Source: Ferrithrix thermotolerans DSM 19514
Lineage (GTDB): Bacteria > Actinomycetota > Acidimicrobiia > Acidimicrobiales > CAIXPF01
Reading direction: 5' to 3'
Length of the DNA: 64,000 bases
Assembly: GCA_945906305.1 (NCBI GenBank)
Contig: CAMDQT010000013.1
Span: 1 to 64,000, forward strand
Position 1 is the first letter of the stretch; each line of letters starts with the position of its first letter. The notes below the pieces were generated by a model. That model did no database searches. It was not told the origin of the DNA and saw nothing but the letters and a program-made list of their open reading frames with translations. This document shows, in pieces, positions 1-8,062 of the stretch. The position numbers and the translations under genes were made by a program.

Positions 1-557
1 GGATGCACCTCGACCCCAGGCTGGTGCATGTCAATCACGAAGAAGGTCATGCCAGCGTGTTTGGGTACGTCCCAGTCGGTACGGGTGATCAAGATGGCCA
101 TGTCGGCGTGGTGAGCAGAGGTGGTCCAGACCTTCTGACCGTTCACCACCCAGTCGTCACCGTCGCGCACCGCCGTCGTTCGAAGCCCCGCAAGATCCGA
201 GCCGGCAACCGGTTCGGAGAACAGCTGACACCAGGTCAGCTCGCCGGTCAGCGTTGGGGCCAGGTACCGCGCCTTGAGTTCCTCCGAACCATGGTCATAC
301 ATCGTCGGAGCGGCCAGCCCCATGCCACTGCCGAGCGGAACGGCGACGCCACCGGCCTCGCGTATCGCCTCGTGCGCCACCGCGCCCGCCCACGCTGGCA
401 GGTCACGGCCGTACCACCGTGAGGACCACGAGGGCACCGCCCAGCCTGACTCGACCAGCCGCTGCCGCCAAGCCAGCAGCGGCAGGCTCGGGTCCCACGC
501 CTGATTGAACCAATCCAGTACCTGCTCCACGACCTGAGCTTCGGTGATTGTTGCCAT
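1..557 (-). CDS. acyl-CoA dehydrogenase, N-terminal part (truncated by window edge)
   Basis: Manual reverse-strand translation MATITEAQVVEQVLDWFNQAWDPSLPLLAWRQRLVESGWAVPSWSSRWYGRDLP...LFSEPVAGSDLAGLRT...VNGQKVWTTSAHHADMAILITRTDWDVPKHAGMTFFVIDMHQPGVEVH; ACAD motifs; absent from ORF track because no stop lies in the window. Confidence 0.93.
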   Translation of the reverse strand, partial: MATITEAQVVEQVLDWFNQAWDPSLPLLAWRQRLVESGWAVPSWSSRWYGRDLPAWAGAVAHEAIREAGGVAVPLGSGMGLAAPTMYDHGSEELKARYLAPTLTGELTWCQLFSEPVAGSDLAGLRTTAVRDGDDWVVNGQKVWTTSAHHADMAILITRTDWDVPKHAGMTFFVIDMHQPGVEVH

Positions 558-639
558 GACTCCCCCAGACACGTCGTGGTCCAGCGCCCTATGCCGACGG
601 CTGCGGACACGAACCACAGCGGAAGCCTACGGTGAGCTC

Positions 640-1287
640 ATGTACGTGCCCCCGCTGTTCGTCATCGAGGACCATGGCCTGCGCCTAGAACTGCTACGCC
701 GCAGCGGCTTTGGCCGACTCGTCACTGCGGTGGGGCGGCTCGAGGCGACGCCGCTGCCTTTCGTGGTCGATGACCAATTGACGCGGCTGCGTTGCCATCT
801 CGCCCGGGCGAACGCCCATTGGCGCGACATCGACGGTGCCGAAGCACTGGTCATGGTCTCCATCGCGGACACCTACGTGTCGCCGCGCTGGTACCAGACC
901 AAGGCGCTCAGCGCGGAGGTCGTACCCACGTGGAACTACGTGGAGATCCACCTGCGGGGCACGGTGCGAGTCCATCACGAGCGCACCTGGCTGGGGGCCG
1001 TCGTGCACGATCTCACCGAACACTTCGAAGCCGCCGTGACCGACGGGGAACGCTGGCGGATGAGCGACGCGCCCGCCGCTTACCTCGACACGATGCTGGC
1101 GGGGATCGTGGGCATCGAGGTGGCAATCACTTCCATCGACGCCAAAGCAAAACTGTCCCAGAACCGCCCCGAGACAGACCGTGTCGCGGTCAACGCTGCC
1201 CTCGACCGGGCGGGAGATCCACGCGATCAGGCCGTCGGGCGACTGATGACCGAACTCACTGCTCCCCAGGGCGAGCAGCAGCACTAA
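640..1287 (+). CDS. FMN-binding negative transcriptional regulator, PaiB family
   Basis: MYVPPLFVIEDHGLRLELLRRSGFGRLVT...SPRWYQTKALSAEVVPTWNYVEIHLRGTV is typical of PaiB; start moved to MYVPPLF. Confidence 0.88.
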   Translation: MYVPPLFVIEDHGLRLELLRRSGFGRLVTAVGRLEATPLPFVVDDQLTRLRCHLARANAHWRDIDGAEALVMVSIADTYVSPRWYQTKALSAEVVPTWNYVEIHLRGTVRVHHERTWLGAVVHDLTEHFEAAVTDGERWRMSDAPAAYLDTMLAGIVGIEVAITSIDAKAKLSQNRPETDRVAVNAALDRAGDPRDQAVGRLMTELTAPQGEQQH

Positions 1288-1315
1288 TCGGACCCTGAGG
1301 CGTCCGCGCCGGACC

Positions 1316-2881
1316 TCAGGGTCGGAAGGTGCGTCCTGACGGACCGACCGGGCCGGCGGCCATGGTGCGATAAGCCGAGCGGATCCAGCGGCACAGCTGC
1401 GGACGGGTCTCGGCCGGATCGATGATGTCCTCAATGCCGAAAGCCTCCGCCGTGCGAAAGGGCGAGGTCATCTGCTCGTATTCGCGCTGCAGTTCGGCCC
1501 GTTTCGCCGCCGGATCCTCGGCCTGCTCAATCACCCTGCGATAGGCGGCGTCAACGCCTCCCTTGAGCGGCAAGGAACCCCACTCTCCCGATGGCCAAGC
1601 CACCCGGAAGGTATGGCGGGTGGGGTTTCGGTGCGACGCCCCTGCTGCCCCATAGGCCCGCCGCACGATGACCGATGCCCAGGGGATGTCGACCTCGTAT
1701 ATGGCCGACAACGCTCGGCAGCCCGCCCGCAGCGTGCCCGCCCGTTCCGCCTCGAGGCCGATGAGTAGCCCCGGATGATCCATGAAGGCCACCACGGGGA
1801 TGTGGAAGGTGTCGGCGAGGTCGATCAGGCGCACCACCTTGTCCGCCGCCGCGGCGGACAATCCGCCACCGTCAAACCGGCTGTCGGTCCCGAGGAAGAT
1901 CACCGGCCAGCCGTCGAGGCGGGCCAAGGCCCCGACCGCGGCGCGGGCGTGCAGGGCGGCGATCTCGGTGACGGACCCTCGGTCCGCAACGCAGTCGAAC
2001 AGCCGCCGGGTGTCCAGCGGACGGCGCGAGCGCGGCACCAGGGTTCGCAGCGACACATCAACGCGGTCAGCGTCATCGCTCGGTGTGGCCCGCGGGGGCA
2101 GCTCCCAGACATTGGACGGCAGGTAGCGCAGCACCTGGCGCAGCAAGGCCAGCGCCTCCTCTTCGGTATCAACCGCGGCGTCCACCGACCCCGACCGGGT
2201 GGCCTCTTGCCAGCCGCCGAGAGATTCCTTGTCGATTTCGACTCCACTCGCCGCCTTCACCAATGGAGGTCCGGCCACGAAGAGCTGCGCCTGGCCCTTT
2301 ACCATCACCGAGAAATGCGTCGCGGTCACCTCGATGGCGGGCAACCCCGCCAGCGAACCCAGGGCCGCGGACACCACCGGCACCCGGGACAGGTTGGCCA
2401 CGGACCACTCCCAGCCCGGTACGGTCGGCACGTAGGTCCCGCCCATGGTCTTCACGCCGCGCACGCTGGCACCGACGCCTTCCACGAGCCGGATGAGTGG
2501 CACCTTGAGGTCGTGGGCCATGCGTTCTGCATGCGGCCGCTTGTCCATGAGGCCCCCCTCGATGGCCCCACCACGAACGGTGTAGTCGTAGCCGGTCACC
2601 ACCGCCGGACGGCCGTCCACCTCGATCTCCCCGCACAGGAAGTTGGACGGCTTGACCTCGACCAAGGTGCCGTCCTCGGCGCGGATCGCCCGTCCGGCGA
2701 GCCGGCCCACCTCGGCAAAGGAGCCGGAGTCCGCGAGCCGATCGATGCGGTCCCGGATGGTCAGGCGACCCTTGGCCCGGTGGTTGGCCACCGCCTCGGG
2801 TCCGCCCAGACCGGCGGCGAAACCGACCCGGGCCGCCAGCTCGTCGAGTTCGCTGGACCAATCGCCATCGGTGCTTCTCAT
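1316..2881 (-). CDS. acyl-CoA carboxylase carboxyltransferase (PccB/AccD-type beta subunit)
   Basis: MRSTDGDWSSELDELAARV...AKGRLTIRDRIDRLADSGSFAEVG...GGRAVVTGYDYTVRGGAIEG...; carboxyltransferase domain; no biotin carboxylase gene in window. Confidence 0.88.
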   Translation of the reverse strand: MRSTDGDWSSELDELAARVGFAAGLGGPEAVANHRAKGRLTIRDRIDRLADSGSFAEVGRLAGRAIRAEDGTLVEVKPSNFLCGEIEVDGRPAVVTGYDYTVRGGAIEGGLMDKRPHAERMAHDLKVPLIRLVEGVGASVRGVKTMGGTYVPTVPGWEWSVANLSRVPVVSAALGSLAGLPAIEVTATHFSVMVKGQAQLFVAGPPLVKAASGVEIDKESLGGWQEATRSGSVDAAVDTEEEALALLRQVLRYLPSNVWELPPRATPSDDADRVDVSLRTLVPRSRRPLDTRRLFDCVADRGSVTEIAALHARAAVGALARLDGWPVIFLGTDSRFDGGGLSAAAADKVVRLIDLADTFHIPVVAFMDHPGLLIGLEAERAGTLRAGCRALSAIYEVDIPWASVIVRRAYGAAGASHRNPTRHTFRVAWPSGEWGSLPLKGGVDAAYRRVIEQAEDPAAKRAELQREYEQMTSPFRTAEAFGIEDIIDPAETRPQLCRWIRSAYRTMAAGPVGPSGRTFRP

Positions 2882-2933
2882 CGTCAGCAGCTTTCCCGCT
2901 GTGCTTCCCGAGGTCAAACACCGCGGCGGCGGC

Positions 2934-3809
2934 TCAGCTGGTTCGGGCCCGGCCATCGTGGCGGGCCACCTGCTGATCCTCACGCCGGCTCGCCCCGGCG
3001 GACGCCAGAGACGTGGCGGTGGCCGCGTCGACCCGCATGTAGTTGGCCCGCCAGCCATCGTCACCCCATCGGGCATCGGCCTGCACAGTCGTGCGCGGTG
3101 CCCACGCCTGCTCTAACAAGTCAAGGGACTGAGCGCAGATCCTCGACTGTTGGTCGCGGTGGCCCGGCCGACCTGCCGGATAGCCCAGCGGGAAGTCGAC
3201 GAAGAGAAATCGTGCCACGCCAATCTCTTCGACGATGTCACGGGCCGAACCGATCAGCACGGTAGGAATGGCGGCGGCTTCGAGATGTCGCGCCAACAGG
3301 GCCGCGCTCTGGTGACAGACCGGACAATGGGCCAACAACACCGCCGCGTCCACGGCGTCCTCACGCAGCATGGCCAGCACCGCAGGGGCGTCCTGCTCTT
3401 GGGTGCGTCGCTGCGAGTAGTCGAAGGGGACGCCGTAAAATCGCGGCGACAAGGCACCGACTCGTCCGGCGGCAACGAACTCCGCCATCCGGGCGAGGGG
3501 CAAGAAGGACTCGCGTTCATTGGCCGGTGCAGCGGCGGTGTCGCGATTGTCATCAGCGCTGAACCGACCGGTCGGTAGGGGGTCCACCAACTGGGCGTAG
3601 GGCAACTCCGGACCCGAGACCGGCAGCGGGAACGCCGTGGTGATCACCCCCACCCGTAAGGTGCTCAGCGGCCCCCTCAGCGCAGCCAACGTCGGCGGCT
3701 CGCTCGGCGACGCCCACCGGTAAGGGTTGGTGTAGCCCTGGGCGGCGTAGTACTCCCGGGACTTGTCGATGTAGGAGACGAAGCTGCGGTAGGCCGGGTC
3801 GATGCTCAT
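2934..3809 (-). CDS. glycine/sarcosine/betaine/D-proline reductase selenoprotein-B-like protein (Cys form)
   Basis: MSIDPAYRSFVSYIDKSREYYAAQGYTNPYRWA...LRVGVITTAFPLP...LLAHCPVCHQSAALLARHLEAAAIPTVLIGSARDIVE...RFLFVDFPLGYPAGRP; GrdB/PrdB-like layout with CPVC at the usual UxxC site. Confidence 0.75.
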   Translation of the reverse strand: MSIDPAYRSFVSYIDKSREYYAAQGYTNPYRWASPSEPPTLAALRGPLSTLRVGVITTAFPLPVSGPELPYAQLVDPLPTGRFSADDNRDTAAAPANERESFLPLARMAEFVAAGRVGALSPRFYGVPFDYSQRRTQEQDAPAVLAMLREDAVDAAVLLAHCPVCHQSAALLARHLEAAAIPTVLIGSARDIVEEIGVARFLFVDFPLGYPAGRPGHRDQQSRICAQSLDLLEQAWAPRTTVQADARWGDDGWRANYMRVDAATATSLASAGASRREDQQVARHDGRARTS

Positions 3810-3893
3810 CGGTCCGCAACCTATCGCCAGGCCGGCCTTCGGTGTGACGTTGCACCCGCCCGGCACCGATTCGCCGCGCCGCGGACCGCTAGG

Positions 3894-4871
3894 GTGCCCG
3901 CGATGTCCTCCGTCACGGCGGCCCCATCAGTCCCGTCGCCACCGACGCGGATCCGCTTCGGCCTGAGCAGTCCCGGTGGCAGCGACCTGGGCCGAGTGCT
4001 CGCCCGGGCGCGCTGGGCCGAGGAAGCGGGGTTTTCGACCTTTTCGTTGTCCGATCACCTCAATGCCGCCTCGCCGTTCATCACCCTGCAGGCCGTCGCG
4101 GGGGCAACCAGCACGATTCGCCTCGGTACCCTCGTGGTGAACAACGACCTGCGTCATCCGGCCGTGTTGGCCCAGGATGCCGCCACGCTGGACTGCTTGA
4201 GTGGCGGTCGACTCGAACTCGGCCTGGGCGCGGGTTGGGCGCGTCCGGAATACCTTCGAGCGGGGATGCGCTATGACCGCGCCGGGGTGCGCGTCGATCG
4301 TCTCAAGGAAAGCGTGATCGCCTTGCGGGCCCTCTTTGGCGGCGAGACCGTCACGACGGAAGGGGCGCATCTGGCGCTGCGCGACCACTTCGTCGTGCCT
4401 CGCCCGGCACAGGGCGGCGCCCTTCCCCTTCTCATCGGCGGAAACGGCGACCGAGTGCTTGCCCTCGCGGCCGAACACGCCGACATCGTCGGCTTCACCG
4501 GCTTCAGTCCCGACCATGACGGGCACAATGTGCGGAGTCATTCGAGCCGGGCGGGCCTCGCGGACCGAGTCGGGCTGGTGCGACGACACAGCTCCGCCCG
4601 TCCGTCCCGGCCAGAGCTGCAGGTACTACTGCAAATGCTCACCATCACCGAGGACCGAGAACTGCTCGCCAACAACCTCGCTCGACGCCATGGGGTGTCT
4701 CTACTCGACGTGCTGAGTTCGCCGTTCCTGGCCTTCGGGACTCTCGCGGAGGTCGCCGGGCAGATCACCCGTCTCCGTGACGACTTCGGCATCACCTATG
4801 TCACCGTGTTCGATCCCCATGCCGAGGACGCGGCGAGGGTACGGGCCGCGCTCGGCGAAGACGCCGTCTGA
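3894..4871 (+). CDS. LLM class F420-dependent oxidoreductase
   Basis: RIRFGLSSPGGSDLGRVLARARWAEEAGFSTFSLSDHL...TIRLGTLVVNNDLRHPAVLAQDAATLDCLSGGRLELGLGAGW. Confidence 0.9.
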   Translation: MPAMSSVTAAPSVPSPPTRIRFGLSSPGGSDLGRVLARARWAEEAGFSTFSLSDHLNAASPFITLQAVAGATSTIRLGTLVVNNDLRHPAVLAQDAATLDCLSGGRLELGLGAGWARPEYLRAGMRYDRAGVRVDRLKESVIALRALFGGETVTTEGAHLALRDHFVVPRPAQGGALPLLIGGNGDRVLALAAEHADIVGFTGFSPDHDGHNVRSHSSRAGLADRVGLVRRHSSARPSRPELQVLLQMLTITEDRELLANNLARRHGVSLLDVLSSPFLAFGTLAEVAGQITRLRDDFGITYVTVFDPHAEDAARVRAALGEDAV

Positions 4872-4976
4872 CCCCAAACATCGGGACGAGCCGCCACGGG
4901 TGGCGTACTGTCAATGTTTGGGTAGGGCGTAGGACTTGCAGCGCGTGGTACGCCCACAACAAGAGGGGGTCCGCAG
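4872..4976. promoter_or_regulatory. intergenic region with two perfect inverted repeats
   Basis: CCCAAACAT (4873-4881)/ATGTTTGGG (4914-4922) enclosing CGCCA/TGGCG, followed by GGGCGTA (4925-4931)/TACGCCC (4949-4955). Confidence 0.5.
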
Positions 4977-6161
4977 ATGGCTTCGGTACTTCACGGTGTG
5001 CGGGTGATCGACTTCGGCCGCTATATCGCCGGTCCGTGGTGTGCGGCCCTGCTCGGCGACCTCGGGGCGGACGTCATTCGCGTCGAGCGAGTCGACGGCG
5101 GCGAGGATCGATGGGTCGCGCCGGTCACCGACGACGGTGTTGGGGCCATGTTCCTCCAGGTCAACCGGAACAAGCGATGCCTCACCCTCAACCCGGTCAA
5201 ACCCGAGGGCCGTGAAGTGGTGCAGCGTCTTGTGAAGGGCGCGGACGTCGTAGTGGCCAACTTGCCGCCCGAGACGCTGGTGCAGATGGGCCTCGACTAC
5301 GAGACGCTGCGCGGGTACAAGTCGGACATCATCCTGACCACGGTCAATGCCTTCGGCTCGGGCGGCACGTGGTCGAACAAGGTTGGCTTCGACGGCTTAG
5401 CCCAGGCCGCTTCGGGCAACATGTTCCTCTCTGGTCCAGAGGGTCACCCCACCCGGGCCAGTGCGCCCTACGTCGATTTTTCCACCGCGACCTTGTCCGC
5501 GTTGGCCACCATGGCGGCCTTGATGCACCGCGACCAGACCGGTGAGGGCCAGTTCCTGGAGGGTGCCCTGCTCCGCAGCGCCTTGACGTGGATGGGTCCG
5601 ACCATCATCGAGCAGGATCTGTTGGGCGTGAACCGCGTCTCCAGTCACAACCGGGGCCAGACCGCGGGACCCGGGGACACGGTGCGTACCAAAGACGGCT
5701 GGGTGATGTGCCTCGTCATCGGCCAGTACCAGTTCGAACGCTGGTGTCAGATGGTGGGCAAGCCTGAACTGCTCAACGATGACCGCTTCAAAGACGATCT
5801 CGCCCGGGGCAACAACGGCGAACTCCTATCGGCATACACCTCAGTATGGGCAGCGGAACGCAGCACCCAGGAATGCCTCGATGTCATGGAGGCCAACAAG
5901 GTGCCTGGCGGACCGGTGCTCTCGCCGCAACAGGCCATCGACGAGCCGCACATCCGCCAGATCGGGGTGTTCAGTCCGCTCGAGTACCCGACCGCCGCCC
6001 AGCCGGTACCCATCGCCAACTTCCCGGTGACCATGTCCGCTTCGCCCGGGACCATTCGCCGCCGCGCCCCACAACTCGGCGAGCACACCGAGGAGGTGCT
6101 CGCCGAACTCGGCTACAACACGGCCGAGGTAGCGGCGTTGCGCCAGGCCCGCATCATCTGA
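4977..6161 (+). CDS. CaiB/BaiF type III CoA-transferase
   Basis: LHGVRVIDFGRYIAGPWCAALLGDLGADVIRVERVDGGEDR...NRNKRCLTLNPVKPEGREVV. Confidence 0.93.
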   Translation: MASVLHGVRVIDFGRYIAGPWCAALLGDLGADVIRVERVDGGEDRWVAPVTDDGVGAMFLQVNRNKRCLTLNPVKPEGREVVQRLVKGADVVVANLPPETLVQMGLDYETLRGYKSDIILTTVNAFGSGGTWSNKVGFDGLAQAASGNMFLSGPEGHPTRASAPYVDFSTATLSALATMAALMHRDQTGEGQFLEGALLRSALTWMGPTIIEQDLLGVNRVSSHNRGQTAGPGDTVRTKDGWVMCLVIGQYQFERWCQMVGKPELLNDDRFKDDLARGNNGELLSAYTSVWAAERSTQECLDVMEANKVPGGPVLSPQQAIDEPHIRQIGVFSPLEYPTAAQPVPIANFPVTMSASPGTIRRRAPQLGEHTEEVLAELGYNTAEVAALRQARII

Positions 6162-6165
6162 ACGG

Positions 6166-7500
6166 TTAGGACAGGCCGACCTCAACCGTGTCCGAAGCAG
6201 GGTCGCCGTCGGCGGCCGGCGGAGCCGCGGCGCTCGCATCAGCAGTCATCGACAGGACCTCGGGGTGGCGCAGCAGCCAACCCACCGTGCACAGCGCCCC
6301 GAGGGTAGCCGAGGTGGTGATGGCCGCGGTGGTGCCGAACGCCTCGGCCAGTTCACCCAGGGCGACCATGCCCAGCGGCAATACCCCAATGGCGGTGCTC
6401 AACAGCCCCAGAGACCGGCCTCGGGCCTCCATCGGCACGCTCGTCATCACCAGCGTGGATTGGGTGGAACCGAAGAACCCCGTGCCGATGCCGGCGAGGA
6501 GCAGGGCCACCAACGCCAAGGAGTACATCCTCGCCTGCGCTACCACCAGCAGGAAGGCGAACGCCGCCAATGAACCCACGCAGTAAGCCCGGCCACGGCG
6601 ATGCATCCGGCCGCTGGCGATGACAAAGGAGCTGATCATCATGCCGAATCCGGTCATCGCGGCGAGCACTCCGACCCGGCCGGGCCCCGCCCCGAGTTGC
6701 TTTCCGATCACCTGGACGAGTGGGTTGAAGGAGAAATAGAAGCAATTCACCGCCGCGGTGACCCCCAGGATGCTCACCAGGCCCGGGTACTGGCCGAGCA
6801 GGCCGAACCCATCGCGGAACTGCGCCAGCGGCTTACTGAGTGCCGCAGTGGGTACCGACGCCTGGGCCGCGGTGCCAGCGGGTACCCGCAGGAACAGCAA
6901 AAGCGACACCGTCAGCAGCCCGCCAACACCCACGAATGCCGCACCAACGCCGATGGCCGCGATGGCCGAACCGCCGAAAAGCGTCCCACAGATCATGCCG
7001 AAAGCCATGGCTAAGGACTCCAGTGCCATGGCGTTGTCGATGTAGCGCTGGCCGACGAGATCGAAAATGAAGGCCCGGCGGCTGGTCATGTCCACCACCC
7101 AGCCAATGCCCACGATGACCATGAACGGGTAGATCATCCACAACTGCAGGGCGTCGACCATCACGAGGCCACCGAGCAGGTACACCAGCGGGATCAGCGC
7201 ACCCAGCTGCACCATCAGGGTGCGCCGCCGATCGAAGCGGTCCGACACCACCCCACCGATCACCCCGCCCACCAGAAGCGGCATCCACATGGCGACACCG
7301 GTGAGCTGGACCAGCCGGGGTGATTCACTCATCGAGCGAGCGAGGTAGGCCGCCAGGAAAGCCATACCCCATCGGCTCGTGTGCCACAACGCGCCAGAGA
7401 CCCACATGTAGGGATAGCGCGGAATCCGTAGTGCCGCGGTCATCCTCGGTCGGCTCGGCGTAGACCACGACGGACTGTCCGATGCACCGCTTTCGGTCAT
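6166..7500 (-). CDS. MFS transporter
   Basis: MTESGASDSPSW...PRYPYMWVSGALWHTSRWGMAFLAAYLARS...GVIGGVVSDRFDRRRTLMVQLG; multiple TM segments. Confidence 0.85.
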   Translation of the reverse strand: MTESGASDSPSWSTPSRPRMTAALRIPRYPYMWVSGALWHTSRWGMAFLAAYLARSMSESPRLVQLTGVAMWMPLLVGGVIGGVVSDRFDRRRTLMVQLGALIPLVYLLGGLVMVDALQLWMIYPFMVIVGIGWVVDMTSRRAFIFDLVGQRYIDNAMALESLAMAFGMICGTLFGGSAIAAIGVGAAFVGVGGLLTVSLLLFLRVPAGTAAQASVPTAALSKPLAQFRDGFGLLGQYPGLVSILGVTAAVNCFYFSFNPLVQVIGKQLGAGPGRVGVLAAMTGFGMMISSFVIASGRMHRRGRAYCVGSLAAFAFLLVVAQARMYSLALVALLLAGIGTGFFGSTQSTLVMTSVPMEARGRSLGLLSTAIGVLPLGMVALGELAEAFGTTAAITTSATLGALCTVGWLLRHPEVLSMTADASAAAPPAADGDPASDTVEVGLS

Positions 7501-7577
7501 GGTCGACCCCTCATGGCTTGTCCCCCTCGTGCCGACGCCATCCCGATGCACTCGGCCCGAGCGCCCCGGCGACGTGC

Positions 7578-7874
7578 TCAGTAGACCAGCATGCCGCGCG
7601 ACATCGATGCCAAGGCCCGGTCGTTGATTGAGGCGATCTGCTCGAGTTCCCCACCGTCGAGCCAGACACCGCGGCACTGCGGGCAACGGTCAAGCACCAA
7701 CATGTGGGCGACGTCCTTGGTCATCGGGCTCTGATCGACTGGACACAGACGCTTCTCCTCGTCCGCGGCCTGTACCCGCAGCCGAAGATCTTCCTGGCAG
7801 CTGTCACACGTGGTGTCACCCCGGCGACCAGTTCTGTTTCCACAACGAACACATTTCCCACCCAACAGTCCCAT
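7578..7874 (-). CDS. zf-TFIIB-type zinc ribbon protein
   Basis: CVRCGNRTGRRGDTTCDSC...CPVDQSPMTKDVAHMLVLDRCPQCRGVWLDGGELEQI. Confidence 0.85.
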   Translation of the reverse strand: MGLLGGKCVRCGNRTGRRGDTTCDSCQEDLRLRVQAADEEKRLCPVDQSPMTKDVAHMLVLDRCPQCRGVWLDGGELEQIASINDRALASMSRGMLVY

Positions 7875-7890
7875 GGTGTTCTCCCGTAGC

Positions 7891-7930
7891 TCAGAGGTGT
7901 GCGCACCCTAGGACACACCTTGACCTCTGA
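7891..7930. promoter_or_regulatory. overlapping inverted repeats with alternative pairings in a divergent intergenic region
   Basis: TCAGAGGT (7891-7898)/ACCTCTGA (7923-7930), and AGGTGTG (7895-7901)/CACACCT (7914-7920), sharing AGGT. Confidence 0.45.
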
Positions 7931-8062
7931 CAAGCAATGTCGCGGCGCCAGCGGGGTAGGACCTCGACGGCCTCGGCGCCGCGCGGGCCAGGGGGATCTA
8001 TCATCCGCGGACCGGCTGTCGGCGCCGCACCGATCGGCATGGCGATCAGACCGAGGATTCCC

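Noticed and set aside
3-422. 139-aa + strand ORF at left edge
   Set aside because: Antisense to the truncated acyl-CoA dehydrogenase
1775-3265. 496-aa + strand ORF
   Set aside because: Antisense to the carboxyltransferase; low-complexity Arg/Gly/His-rich composition typical of high-GC shadow ORFs
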